From Pandoraea sp. PE-S2T-3 (GTDB lineage: Bacteria; Pseudomonadota; Gammaproteobacteria; Burkholderiales; Burkholderiaceae), in contig NZ_NGUQ01000037.1 of the NCBI RefSeq assembly GCF_002179965.1, positions 930,001-994,000 on the forward strand: a stretch of 64,000 nucleotides of DNA, written 5' to 3'. Both the position numbers and the translations under genes were made by a program. Under the pieces are notes generated by a model that was not told where the DNA came from, searched no databases, and saw nothing but the letters and a program-made list of their open reading frames with translations. Every line of letters starts with the position of its first letter. The stretch's first letter is position 1. Below are positions 17,020 to 25,202 of this stretch, in pieces.

Positions 17020-17221
17020 AATTACCCACCCCCCGACCTCGCCAAGCCTACAGGCCTTGAGCCCCATAGCCTCCATTGAATTTCGTTGATGAAAATCAAT
17101 AAACCATTCATGCATGGACGATAAGTACATACCCATTTTCAATCAAATTAGAAACAACTTGTTACAAAGTCATTCATTGAAGTTACGTAATTCTTAATCC
17201 GTTCGGATGATGCATTTCGTC

Positions 17222-17251
17222 TTGACAGTTTGCAATCCGAATCACTAATCT
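17222..17251 (+). promoter_or_regulatory. Sigma70-type promoter for the DUF2092 gene
   Basis: A perfect -35 TTGACA at 17222-17227 and a -10 TAATCT at 17246-17251, 18 bases apart, on the plus strand. Transcription would start near 17258 and leave an untranslated leader of about 215 bases before the ATG at 17475, long enough for RNA-level control. No known riboswitch was recognised in it. Confidence 0.6.
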
Positions 17252-17474
17252 TGTTCCTACCCGACCCGATGGTCACGCGGCCTTGCCGGTATATTTGTGC
17301 GGGTCAACGATTCGTGACCCGCCCTGCCTCCCTTGCGCCGATATGCGGCGCCCCAGCACGTTGTTGTCGTCCCGTTCACACCCGCCCTTTGAATGAGGTC
17401 ACACAGTGCCATCCATGTCTTCCCGACGAACGCTTCCCCATGGCCCGGATCACCCTGATTGCGGGCTGACGCGC

Positions 17475-18308
17475 ATGCTGACTCGCACACTGACATTCGG
17501 TGCGGCGGCCGCCATTGCGCTGGCGTCTTACTCAGTCTCCGCACAGGCCCCCGCCTCGGACAGCACGCTCCCGGTGCAAGGCATGCCGGAGAAACAGCAA
17601 GGCGCCGTCGATGCGTTGACGAAAATGAGTCGTTACCTGAGAACCTTGCAGCGCTTTCACGTGGAGGCAGATTCGGTCACCGACGCCGTGTTGAGCACCG
17701 GCCAGAACGTAGGCTTCCTGCATCACACTGACATGTCGGTGCAGCGCCCCGACAAGGTCCGCGCAGTGGTCACCGGCCAAGCGCGCAATCGCGGCTTTGT
17801 CTATAACGGCAAAACGTTCACGCTCTACGACGAGTCACAGGGCAAGCGCTTCTACAGCCGGGTCGACGCGCCGCCGACCATCGATGCACTGGCACGGGAT
17901 ATCGATCAGAAGTACGGCATCGGACTCCCGCTGGCCGATCTGTTTTATTGGGGCATGGACCCTGACGACGCCGCTCAATTGCGCTCGGCGCTGTTCATCG
18001 GGCTCGATCGCGTGAATGGTGAATGGTGCAATCACTACGCGTATCAGCAACCCGATGTTGATTGGGAACTGTGGATTCGAGCCGGTTCGCGGCCCCTGCC
18101 TTGCCGGTTCGTCATTACCGATACCACCCAGCCGTCGCGACCGCGGCATTCCGTGAATTACCGGTGGAACGTCAATCCGGCGTTCGCGGCGGGAACGTTC
18201 ACCTATCAGGTGCCCGCCGGCGCGCAGCGTATTGAGATGCGTCCGCCCGGGCCGCCGCAAGACGGACCCGAGCGCCAGACTGGACAAACGCAGGGAGGTC
18301 GACAATGA
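17475..18308 (+). CDS. DUF2092-family exported protein
   Basis: A 277-residue predicted periplasmic protein. The signal peptide is at residues 1-25 (MLTRTLTFGAAAAIALASYS up to VSA-Q). The start at 17475 gives a clean signal; an upstream in-frame start at 17406 would add a polar stretch before it and is less likely. The body follows the DUF2092 pattern: a helical start (AVDALTKMSRYLRTLQRF), a beta-rich LolA/LolB-like sheet with VQRPDKVRAVV, GFVYNGKTFTLYDE and VDWELWI, and CRFVITD. LolA-like folds bind lipids, so an outer-membrane or lipoprotein role is possible but not shown. Its 3' end overlaps the next gene's start by four bases (ATGA). Confidence 0.85.
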   Translation: MLTRTLTFGAAAAIALASYSVSAQAPASDSTLPVQGMPEKQQGAVDALTKMSRYLRTLQRFHVEADSVTDAVLSTGQNVGFLHHTDMSVQRPDKVRAVVTGQARNRGFVYNGKTFTLYDESQGKRFYSRVDAPPTIDALARDIDQKYGIGLPLADLFYWGMDPDDAAQLRSALFIGLDRVNGEWCNHYAYQQPDVDWELWIRAGSRPLPCRFVITDTTQPSRPRHSVNYRWNVNPAFAAGTFTYQVPAGAQRIEMRPPGPPQDGPERQTGQTQGGRQ

Positions 18309-19133
18309 CCCGGATGACTTCCTTGCCTTCAGGCACGCCATCGACGGCGATCCACCGCAAGCCCGCAAGCCGCCCCGCGATGCGAGCGATCTGCCTGACG
18401 GTCGCGGCCACCTTCGCCGTCGTCTCGACCCATAGCTTCGGATTCGGATTCCGTGGCGGTGCGCGGACCAGTCTGCATGGTGGCGGTGGCGGCGGCGGTT
18501 TTCACGGCGGCGGCATGGCAAATGCCGGCGCTGGCGCGGGTGGCATGCAGCGTGGCGGTGCACCGGGTGGCAACACGCCCATGCACGCCAACGCGGGCGG
18601 GCCTTCCGGTGGACCGCCCCACAACGGCGGCCAGCCGCCCGGGCCGGGGCCCGGACCTAACCCATCGCCGCAGCCGGGGCCGGGGCCACACCCCGCGCCA
18701 CCCGGCCCGGGTCCAGGACCGGGACCGGGGCCCCCATCCGCCGGGCCCGGGGCCGGGGCCCGGACCTGATCCGCATCCGCCGCCACCGCCTCCCGGTCCT
18801 GGTCCTGGTCCCGGTCCGCATCCCCCGCCGCCTCCGCCGGGGCCCGGACCCGGGCCGGGGCCGCATCCGCCGCCCCCGCCACCGCCACCTCCGCCGCCTC
18901 CGCCGCCTCCGCCCCCACCGTATTGGGGAGGTGGCTGGTACGATCCGGTGGCCGCCGCGGTCACGATCGGCATGTCGGCGGCGATCATCGGCTCGACGGT
19001 AGCCAGCTTGCCCCCGAGTTGCGTCAGTACTGTAGTGGGCACCGTGGCGTATCAGCATTGCGGCTCGACCTGGTATCAGCCCGTGTACTCGGGCACGGTC
19101 GTCCAGTTCGTGGTGGTGTCGCCGCCACGCTGA
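18305..19133 (+). pseudogene. Exported Gly/Pro-rich protein interrupted by a one-base frameshift
   Basis: Starts at ATG 18305, overlapping the DUF2092 stop. The first frame gives a signal-like segment (ICLTVAATFAVVSTHSFGFG), a Gly-rich region, then long PGP-type repeats, and stops at 18769 with an abnormal tail. A frame shifted by one base from 18732 continues the same Pro-Gly/His pattern, then reads PPYWGGGWYDPVAAAVTIG and a conserved-looking Cys-containing end, stopping at 19133. Removing one C from the CCCCC run at 18731-18735 joins the two into a protein of 275 residues. It is therefore one gene, broken by a real mutation, a phase-variable tract, or a sequencing error in very GC-rich DNA. 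The partner upstream is DUF2092; function unknown, probably envelope. Confidence 0.75.
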
Positions 19134-19162
19134 TCTCACCGGCACGCATCGTGCCCGCGTCC

Positions 19163-19204
19163 ATGCCGGCGATCTCGCGTCTCTCGATGCGACATCGCCG
19201 GCAT
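19163..19204. terminator. Hairpin after the Gly/Pro-rich gene
   Basis: A perfect 11-base inverted repeat, ATGCCGGCGAT (19163-19173) and ATCGCCGGCAT (19194-19204), with a 20-base loop, 30 bases after the stop at 19133. There is no U tract, so it may act as an mRNA 3' end or Rho-dependent boundary rather than a classical intrinsic terminator. Confidence 0.45.
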
Positions 19205-19205
19205 G

Positions 19206-19234
19206 CGCTTATTGATCGCTTATTGATCGCTTAT
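19206..19234. repeat. Short tandem repeat (11-mer, 2.6 copies)
   Basis: CGCTTATTGAT is repeated at 19206-19216 and 19217-19227, followed by CGCTTAT. It lies just after the hairpin and about 80 bases before arfB. No function is evident. Confidence 0.5.
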
Positions 19235-19316
19235 GGGTCTCAACACGATCACGGGCTTTGCCGTTTATGTGCTCACCCGCTTGTGAGCCGCATGGCCGGG
19301 ACGTTATCCTTCCCCC

Positions 19317-19724
19317 ATGAACCGTCGCATTCTCATCGCCCCCGAAGACGTCGAACTCACTGCCATGCGCGCTCAAGGCGCTGGCGGGCAGAACGTCAAC
19401 AAAGTCTCAAGTGCCATCCATCTCCGCTTCGACGTCATGCGCTCGTCGCTGCCCGATGACGTCAAGGCGCGCCTGCTTTCCCGTCTCGATCAGCGCATCA
19501 CCCAAGATGGCGTCATCGTGCTCAAAGCTCAGCAGCACCGCTCTCAGGAACTCAATCGCGCCGATGCATTGGCACGCTTGCAGGCACTGGTCGATGCCGC
19601 CGCCATTCCTCCGCGTCGCCGCATTCCCACGCGTCCAACGCTCGGCAGTCAGATGCGACGCCGGGATGCCAAGCAAGTGCGTTCGCGGGTGAAAGCGACG
19701 CGGGGCAAGTTCCACGACGAGTGA
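19317..19724 (+). CDS. arfB: Alternative ribosome-rescue factor ArfB (peptidyl-tRNA hydrolase, GGQ domain)
   Basis: A 135-residue release-factor-like protein. The catalytic GGQ is at residues 23-25 in RAQGAGGQNVNKVSS, and the C-terminal tail (about 100-135) is strongly basic (RRRDAKQVRSRVKATRGK). ArfB uses this tail to enter the empty mRNA channel of stalled ribosomes while GGQ hydrolyses the peptidyl-tRNA. Length and order match the E. coli YaeJ protein. It appears to be monocistronic, with the hipBA operator region following. Confidence 0.96.
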   Translation: MNRRILIAPEDVELTAMRAQGAGGQNVNKVSSAIHLRFDVMRSSLPDDVKARLLSRLDQRITQDGVIVLKAQQHRSQELNRADALARLQALVDAAAIPPRRRIPTRPTLGSQMRRRDAKQVRSRVKATRGKFHDE

Positions 19725-19738
19725 GAAGCGCCAATCAC

Positions 19739-19825
19739 AAAAAGATAACTATCATTATCTTTTTTACGAATAAGCTATCTTTTATTATCTTTTCTAGCAA
19801 ACCTGCGTGTGCGATGCTAAGATAA
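19739..19825. promoter_or_regulatory. Operator array upstream of hipBA
   Basis: A perfect 10-base inverted repeat AAAAAGATAA-CTATCA-TTATCTTTTT (19739-19764), followed by further copies of the half-site TATCTT around 19775-19795 and AAGATAA at 19819-19825. HipB-type antitoxins bind multiple palindromes over their own promoter, often with half-sites of the TATCC kind, so these are the likely autoregulatory operators. The AT richness contrasts with both neighbouring genes and also supplies -10-like sequence. Confidence 0.65.
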
Positions 19826-19855
19826 AGCATCATTTCTTTGAAAAAGCACATCAAG

Positions 19856-20188
19856 ATGAGCTTTCTCGACACACTGATCGCCGCACGCAAAGAAGCAGGT
19901 CTCACGCAATCCGACCTCGGAGAACGCGCCGGCCTATCGCGCATGACTGTCCAGAAGGCCGAGTCAGGCGCGCTGGATCCGCGGATGTCGACGGTACTGG
20001 AAATGGCGCGCGCGCTCGATCTCGAACCGATGCTCGTCCCCGCGAGTCTGCGTCAGGAAGTCGAAGCGTTTCTGCGCTCCGGCGGCAAGTATCTGGGCCA
20101 GCCCAGCGGTGTATCTGCCCCGCCATCTATCGTTGAAACGCTGGCCTCGTCCGGCACGACACCGCGTCCCACGCCCTCCCGCTCATGA
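19856..20188 (+). CDS. hipB: HipB-like antitoxin, XRE-family DNA-binding protein
   Basis: A 110-residue protein with an N-terminal Cro/C1-type helix-turn-helix (residues about 5-60: ARKEAGLTQSDLGERAGLSR followed by MTVQKAESG). HipB proteins bind the HipA kinase, hold it inactive and repress the operon. The tail after residue 75 is Pro/Ser-rich and probably disordered. ATG 19856 is preferred; a TTG at 19838 would add six residues, and neither has a strong ribosome site. The stop overlaps the hipA start (ATGA). Confidence 0.9.
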   Translation: MSFLDTLIAARKEAGLTQSDLGERAGLSRMTVQKAESGALDPRMSTVLEMARALDLEPMLVPASLRQEVEAFLRSGGKYLGQPSGVSAPPSIVETLASSGTTPRPTPSRS

Positions 20189-21480
20189 ACATCAAGTACC
20201 TGCGCGCCTATCTGCATATGCCCGACGGGAGCCGCCGCCCCGTCGGCTATCTGTCGCAATACGGTGACATTCTTCGCATGTCGTTCGACGAGGATTACAT
20301 CGCCGACGCGCGCCGCCCGACGCTCTCGCTCGCCTATCGCGGCGCCAGCGAAAACGCCACTCGCGACATTCTCAGATCCCCGCAGGACGCCCGGCTGGTG
20401 CGCACGGACGGCCGGTGGCCCGTGTACTTCGAGAATCTGCTGCCCGAAGGCCACAATCGCGAGCGCCTCGCCGCCGAACGGCGTTGCAGCCCCGATGATG
20501 AATTCGAGTTGCTCGCTGCGGCGGGCCACGATCTGATGGGGGCGCTCGAAGTCGAACCCGTGCCGCCGCGCGAAGGCGTGCCCGACGTCGTGCATCGCTG
20601 GCATACGGCACTCGGGCTCGAAATGATCGAGCCCGGTTTCGTCGACACGCCGGTTGAAGACGCCGCGTCATTGCCGGGCGTCGTCACCAAGTTCTCGGCG
20701 GTACGCGATGGCCGGCGCTATGTCGTCAAGCGTCAAGGCCGCGCCGGGTCGGTCATTCTCAAATTGCCCACGACGCGTCACCCCGATCTGGTCGAAAACG
20801 AATTCACCGGCTATCGGCTGTGCGAAGCGTTGGGGCTCGACTGCGCCAAGGCAGAGATCATCTCGCGCCGTGACGCCGATCTGCCCGAGCAGGTCCCGTT
20901 CGAACATATTCTGGCCGTGCCGCGATTTGACCGGCTGCCCGACGGGCGGCGCGTGCATATGGAAGAGTTTGCGCAAGTGCTTCAGTACCCGCCGCGCAGC
21001 AAGTACGGACGCGGGCTCGACGTCGACTATACGACGATGCTGCGTGTGCTCGACCAACTCTCGGCACAGCCCGTGCAGGATGTGCGGGAATTCATGCGGC
21101 GTCTGATTGCCTTCATCCTGCTGGGCAATACCGACGCGCACCTCAAGAACTGGGCGCTGACCTATCCCGACGCCCACACACCGCAACTCGCGCCGGTCTA
21201 TGACCCGGTATGCGTGGCGGCGTTTTTCCACGACGTGCCCGCATCGCACTACGGTGTGAATCGCGCCATCGACAAGACGCTGCGTGCGTTCGGTTGGCCG
21301 GCCCTCGAAGCGCTGTTGAAGGGCGCCGGTCTGCTGCGCGTCTCGCGGATGATGACGATTGCCCGCGAAACCGTCTCCGAAGCACAGGCCGCATGGCCCA
21401 AGCTGCTGGACGACGCCCCCGCCGCCGTGCGCGCCACCGTGCTCGAACGCCTCTCGGGCGGCGTGGCATTGACCGCCTGA
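20185..21480 (+). CDS. hipA: HipA-like serine/threonine kinase toxin
   Basis: A 431-residue HipA family kinase. In E. coli, HipA phosphorylates glutamyl-tRNA synthetase and drives growth arrest and persistence. An N-terminal HipA_N-like domain with FENLLPEG is followed by the flexible P-loop segment around Ser162 (SLPGVVTKFS), the ATP-binding Lys (VILKLP), VENEF, VPRFDR, and the catalytic loop GNTDAHLKN with Asp317 and Asn322. The metal-binding Asp340 in PVYDPV replaces the usual YDL. All kinase residues I can check are present, so it should be active. The P-loop reads GVVTK where many family members have GxQxK. The target may differ from that of E. coli HipA. Confidence 0.93.
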   Translation: MNIKYLRAYLHMPDGSRRPVGYLSQYGDILRMSFDEDYIADARRPTLSLAYRGASENATRDILRSPQDARLVRTDGRWPVYFENLLPEGHNRERLAAERRCSPDDEFELLAAAGHDLMGALEVEPVPPREGVPDVVHRWHTALGLEMIEPGFVDTPVEDAASLPGVVTKFSAVRDGRRYVVKRQGRAGSVILKLPTTRHPDLVENEFTGYRLCEALGLDCAKAEIISRRDADLPEQVPFEHILAVPRFDRLPDGRRVHMEEFAQVLQYPPRSKYGRGLDVDYTTMLRVLDQLSAQPVQDVREFMRRLIAFILLGNTDAHLKNWALTYPDAHTPQLAPVYDPVCVAAFFHDVPASHYGVNRAIDKTLRAFGWPALEALLKGAGLLRVSRMMTIARETVSEAQAAWPKLLDDAPAAVRATVLERLSGGVALTA

Positions 21481-21526
21481 CACGCCTTCACTCAATCACT
21501 GCCCGCCAAAAACAGCGATCAAAATT

Positions 21527-21571
21527 ATTACCCGGGTAATATTGCAATTCAAATAACACCCGGGTAATATT
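21527..21571. promoter_or_regulatory. Direct-repeat palindromic operator upstream of the DUF2239 gene
   Basis: ATTACCCGGGTAAT (21527-21540) is a perfect 14-base palindrome. The 14-mer ACCCGGGTAATATT occurs at 21530-21543 and again at 21558-21571, 28 bases apart. The AT-rich flanks stand out from the surrounding GC-rich DNA. This looks like a double operator controlling the DUF2239 gene, and perhaps the MATE gene beyond. The regulator is not identified. Confidence 0.6.
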
Positions 21572-21604
21572 CGCCGGTACCTGATTCATTACCGGAGATT
21601 CGCC

Positions 21605-22285
21605 GTGTCCGTCACGCCCGCTGCCGTCCCGCCCGCTACCGTCCCTACCTATACCGTCTTTCGCGGCATGCGCCGCATTGCCGTCGGCTCGCTGGCCGAC
21701 GCCGCCATTGCCTTCCAGCAGGCGTCCCTCATCGACACGCACCTGCCGGTGCTGATCTTCGACGACCTGACCGGCGACACGCGCGATGTGGATGTTCGCG
21801 GCACCGCTGCCGACATTCGGGAACGCTATCGCCCCGTCGCGGCACCTGTCGCAGCGAGTGATGCGACGCTTGCGCAACCCGTTTCCGGCGCCATCGACAC
21901 CACCGACGCCCCCCAAGCTCCCGCCAAAAGCCGTGGCCGCCCGAAGCTCGGTGTCGTCGCGCGCGAAGTCACGCTGCTCCCGCGTCATTGGGACTGGCTG
22001 GCCGAGCAGCCCGGCGGCGCGTCCGTCGTCTTGCGCAAGCTGGTTGAAGAAGCCCGCCGCAAGTTCGCCAGTCGCGACCTGATCCGTCGAGCACAGGAGC
22101 GCGCCTATCGCTTCATGTCGACGATGGCAGGTGATCTGCCGGAATTCGAAGAAGCCTCGCGCGCGCTGTTTGCCAACGACTTCGACGCCCTCGGCAAACG
22201 CATCGCCGGCTGGCCGGACGACGTGCGCGAGTATCTGCTGCGCCTGACGTCAACCGACGATCTCGCCGAACGCATCACCGAATAA
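21605..22285 (+). CDS. DUF2239-family protein
   Basis: A 226-residue soluble protein matching my recollection of DUF2239. The N-terminal part reads YTVFRGMRRIAVGSLADAA and PVLIFDDLTGDTRDVDVRG. The central linker is Ala/Pro-rich, then GRPKLGVVAREVTLLPRHWD and a helical C-terminus (GGASVVLRKLVEEARRK). The REVTLLPRHWDWL block with following Arg-rich helices suggests a ribbon-helix-helix-like or other nucleic-acid contact, but function is unknown. The start is a GTG with CGGAG upstream. The paired palindromes 35-75 bases before it suggest tight regulation, possibly by itself. Confidence 0.8.
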   Translation: MSVTPAAVPPATVPTYTVFRGMRRIAVGSLADAAIAFQQASLIDTHLPVLIFDDLTGDTRDVDVRGTAADIRERYRPVAAPVAASDATLAQPVSGAIDTTDAPQAPAKSRGRPKLGVVAREVTLLPRHWDWLAEQPGGASVVLRKLVEEARRKFASRDLIRRAQERAYRFMSTMAGDLPEFEEASRALFANDFDALGKRIAGWPDDVREYLLRLTSTDDLAERITE

Positions 22286-22410
22286 CCCGCCGGGCCCGCG
22301 CGCCCGTCTCCCTGCGATTCCCCGCTCACCGGTCGGACTGCCGCACCGGAGGGCCCCGCTTTGCCCGAAATTCCCCTGAAATTTCATCGCAAACTTGCCT
22401 TGAGAAAACC

Positions 22411-23853
22411 ATGACAACCGAAATCAAAGCACCACCGCCCCCCTCACCGGCACCGCCGCGCCCGCTCTGGCGGACGTGGCTCCTGATCGCCGTGCCGATG
22501 ATGCTGACCAACGCGCTGCAATCGATCGCGGGCACCGTCGACGGCATCTATCTCGGCCACCTGATCGGCACGCAGGCGATTGCCGCCGTATCCGCATTCT
22601 TCCCGGTCTTCTTCTTTCTGCTCGCCATCGTCATTGGGCTGTCGGCCGGTGCCACCGTGATGATCGGACAGGCATGGGGGGCACGGGATTTGGTCCGCGT
22701 TAGAAACATCGCGGCGACGGCGTTGTTGATGATGCTTGTCGCGGGCGTCGTCACCAGCGTGCTCGGCGGGTGGCTTGCCACGCCGCTCATGCGAGCTCTC
22801 GGTACTCCGCTGGAAGTGATCGACGACGCCACGCGTTATGCGCGGTGGATGCTCATCGGCATGCCCATCGTGTATTTGCTCTGGCTGACGACGTCGATGA
22901 GCCGGGGCACGGGCGACGCGGTGTCGCCGCTCTTCACGTTGCTGATCGCGACCGTGCTCGCGCTGTGCCTCACGCCCGCCTTCATCGATGGATGGGGGCC
23001 GCTCCCGAAGCTGGGCGTGGCGAGCGCCGCCGCGTCGACCCTGATCGCGTTTTCCGTCGCCCTGCTCTGGATGGCGATGTACTGGCGACGCAAGGCGCAC
23101 GCGCTCGCACCGGGTGCCGGTCTGTGGCGCAACGTCCAATTTCGACCTGATCTTGCCCGGGGCATCCTGCGCATCGGCGTGCCTGCCGCGATGCAGATGC
23201 TGACGATGGCCATCGCAGAAATGGCGTTGCTCGGCATGGTGAATCGCCACGGAGCGAACGCTACCGCCGCGTATGGTGCCGTCACGCAAGTGATGAGCTG
23301 GCTGCAACTGCCCATCATGACGTTCGGCATCACCGCCTCGATCCTGTGCGCGCATGCCATCGGCGCAGGCAGAAGCGATCGCATCGATGCGATCGTGCGG
23401 ACGGGTTTCCTGTGTAATCTGGGAATGACGGGGGTGCTGACGGCGTTGGTCTGTCTGACGGCGCCGCTGATCATGCGCGGCTTTCTGACCGACCCGGAAG
23501 TCTTGGCGCTCGCGACGCACCTGCTTTACGTCACGGCGTGGAGCGTGCCGGTGATGGGCCTGACAGCGGTCATGACGGGCGCCATGCGCGCTGGCGGCAA
23601 GGTATGGGTGCCGATGGCGCTGGGGATGATCGGGCTGCTCGGCATCGAAGTGCCGGCTGCCCTGATCTTCGAGCGGATGGCCGGGCTGACCGGCATCTGG
23701 TGGGCTTATCCGCTCGCTTTCGTCGCGATGTTCGTGATGCAGGGGCTGTGTTACCGGGCCTTCCGGCGAGCGTCGTGGCGTGCCCAGAAGAACATCAGCA
23801 TGCCCGCGCAAGACAGCAAGGCACCGACCCAGCCGGTGGAAGTCCAGCCATAA
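22411..23853 (+). CDS. MATE-family multidrug/toxin exporter
   Basis: A 480-residue, 12-helix transporter. MATE pumps exchange Na+ or H+ for cationic drugs and metabolites. Two homologous halves are visible: the first begins with WLLIAVPMMLTNALQSIAGT and GLSAGATVMIGQAWGARD, the second with ILRIGVPAAMQMLTMAIAEM and CAHAIGAGRSDRIDA. The last 30 residues (after CYRAFRRASWR) form a polar tail that is read through the antisense of the convergent MFS gene. The two genes share 103 bases (23751-23853). The upstream DUF2239 gene is on the same strand 125 bases away. Confidence 0.93.
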   Translation: MTTEIKAPPPPSPAPPRPLWRTWLLIAVPMMLTNALQSIAGTVDGIYLGHLIGTQAIAAVSAFFPVFFFLLAIVIGLSAGATVMIGQAWGARDLVRVRNIAATALLMMLVAGVVTSVLGGWLATPLMRALGTPLEVIDDATRYARWMLIGMPIVYLLWLTTSMSRGTGDAVSPLFTLLIATVLALCLTPAFIDGWGPLPKLGVASAAASTLIAFSVALLWMAMYWRRKAHALAPGAGLWRNVQFRPDLARGILRIGVPAAMQMLTMAIAEMALLGMVNRHGANATAAYGAVTQVMSWLQLPIMTFGITASILCAHAIGAGRSDRIDAIVRTGFLCNLGMTGVLTALVCLTAPLIMRGFLTDPEVLALATHLLYVTAWSVPVMGLTAVMTGAMRAGGKVWVPMALGMIGLLGIEVPAALIFERMAGLTGIWWAYPLAFVAMFVMQGLCYRAFRRASWRAQKNISMPAQDSKAPTQPVEVQP

Positions 23854-24965
23854 CCGGCCGTAATGGCCACGCCGCCGAGCCATGCGCCGGCGGCGTTGGC
23901 CATATTGAAGGCGGAGTGATTGAGCGCCGCCGCCAGCGTCTGTGCTTCACCGGCCACATCCATCAGTCGAATCTGCAAAGCCGGCCCGATGATGATGATG
24001 GTGCCGATGGCGAGCACATTGATACCGGCAAGCCACGGACTGGCGGCGGTAAACGTGAATGCGCCAAGCAGCAGCGCCGACCAGATCAACGTGCCGCCGA
24101 TGGCACGCATCAGCGAGGTGGCACCGACGAGCCGCGGCCCGATGATGGTGCCGCCAACCATGCCGACACCGAACAGCGCCAGATAGAACGGCACCCACGC
24201 TTCGGGCACACCCGCCACTTGCATGAGCGTCGGTTTGATGTAGCTGAACACGGCAAACATGCCACCGAAGCCGATCGCCCCGATACCCAGCGTGAGCCAG
24301 ACCTGCGAGCTTCGCAGCGCCGCCAGTTCACGCAACGGGCTCGCACCGTGCGGAGCCGGCACATTCGGCACCCAGCGCCAGACCAGCACGGCCGTGAGCG
24401 TACCAATCGCACCCACGAGGACGAAGGCCGCGCGCCAGCCCAGCCATTGACCGAGCCCGGCGGCGAGTGGCACGCCGAAGAGTGTCGCCAGCGTCAGGCC
24501 GAGCATGACCTGACCGACGGCATGCACCCGCCGGTGCGGCGGCACGAGCGATGCACCGACCAGCGCCGCCACACCGAAATAGGTGCCGTGCGGCAAACCG
24601 CTCAGAAAGCGCAGACCGATGAGCGAGAGATAGCCCGGGGCGAGCGCACTGGCAAAATTGCCGATCGCAAACATCGCCATCAGTGCAATCAGGAAGAGGC
24701 GCCGGGGCAAACGCACGCCGAGCACGGCAAGCAACGGCGCGCCGATGACCACGCCCAGCGCATAGGTGCTGATGGCATGACCGGCTTGCGGAATCGTGAT
24801 GTTCAGACCACGGGCGACATCGGGCAGCAGGCCCATGATGACAAACTCGCCCGTCCCGATCGCGAACCCGCCCATCGCGAGTGCGACAAACGAGAGCCAG
24901 ACGGGAATGGACGACGGGGGCAGCGCTTCGGCTGCATCGACGGGAAGGACTTGGGGGGAACTCAT
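23751..24965 (-). CDS. MFS transporter, AraJ/YdhP-like (DHA1) family
   Basis: A 12-helix major facilitator of 404 residues from the chosen start. The opening MGGFAIGTGEFVIMGLLPDVARG, the loop-2-region GVRLPRRLF and the segment YFGVAALVGASLVPPHRRVHAVG match the AraJ/PbuE/YdhP group, which exports sugars, purines or drugs. ATG 24965 (MSSPQV) gives the usual short N-terminus; in-frame starts further upstream (24992, 24995, 25016) are possible. Its 3' end overlaps the MATE gene, so the two transporters are convergent and share 103 bases of coding DNA. Confidence 0.9.
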   Translation of the reverse strand: MSSPQVLPVDAAEALPPSSIPVWLSFVALAMGGFAIGTGEFVIMGLLPDVARGLNITIPQAGHAISTYALGVVIGAPLLAVLGVRLPRRLFLIALMAMFAIGNFASALAPGYLSLIGLRFLSGLPHGTYFGVAALVGASLVPPHRRVHAVGQVMLGLTLATLFGVPLAAGLGQWLGWRAAFVLVGAIGTLTAVLVWRWVPNVPAPHGASPLRELAALRSSQVWLTLGIGAIGFGGMFAVFSYIKPTLMQVAGVPEAWVPFYLALFGVGMVGGTIIGPRLVGATSLMRAIGGTLIWSALLLGAFTFTAASPWLAGINVLAIGTIIIIGPALQIRLMDVAGEAQTLAAALNHSAFNMANAAGAWLGGVAITAGYGWTSTGWVGALLSCAGMLMFFWARHDARRKAR

Positions 24966-25115
24966 AGGGTGCGATTTTACGGCAATCCGCATCATCTTGC
25001 CGGACGTGCGCTGCAATGCAGCAACCCCGAAACTTCATGAATCCGGGCAACCACTGACATATCACCCCGCTTTGCCTTGCAACGCAAAATGACGCCATGG
25101 CATCGTGCGCGCCCC

Positions 25116-25140
25116 AAAAAAAACCGGCCTCCAGGGCCGG
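25116..25140 (-). terminator. Intrinsic terminator of chaB (minus strand)
   Basis: Read on the minus strand: CCGGCC, 5-base loop, GGCCGG, then eight Ts (25140 down to 25116). A textbook Rho-independent terminator 63 bases after the chaB stop. Confidence 0.85.
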
Positions 25141-25145
25141 CAAGG

Positions 25146-25184
25146 TGCGATTGCTCATCGGCTGCGGGGGCCGGAGCAATCGCA
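25146..25184 (-). repeat. Large hairpin in the chaB 3' untranslated region
   Basis: Perfect 11-base inverted repeat TGCGATTGCTC (25146-25156) and GAGCAATCGCA (25174-25184) with a 17-base G-rich loop. It lies between the chaB stop and the terminator; it may stabilise the short message or act with the terminator. Confidence 0.55.
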
Positions 25185-25202
25185 TTGGGGGACGGCATTC
25201 GA

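Larger units (their letters stand above)
16822..17474. other. AT-rich intergenic island (about 650 bases, no gene)
   Basis: From about 16860 to 17250 the base composition falls far below the genome average, with many A/T runs. I see no convincing reading frame. It separates divergent genes and should carry both promoters. A strong sigma70-like promoter is at 17222-17251. An 11-base inverted repeat brackets 16879-17019. Low GC with bent A-tracts would suit binding by H-NS-like silencers; that is an inference from composition only. Confidence 0.6.

Noticed and set aside
18640-18920. Dense direct repeats considered as a CRISPR array or minisatellite
   Set aside because: They are in-frame Pro-Gly codon repeats of variable unit length with no spacers, belonging to the frameshifted gene.
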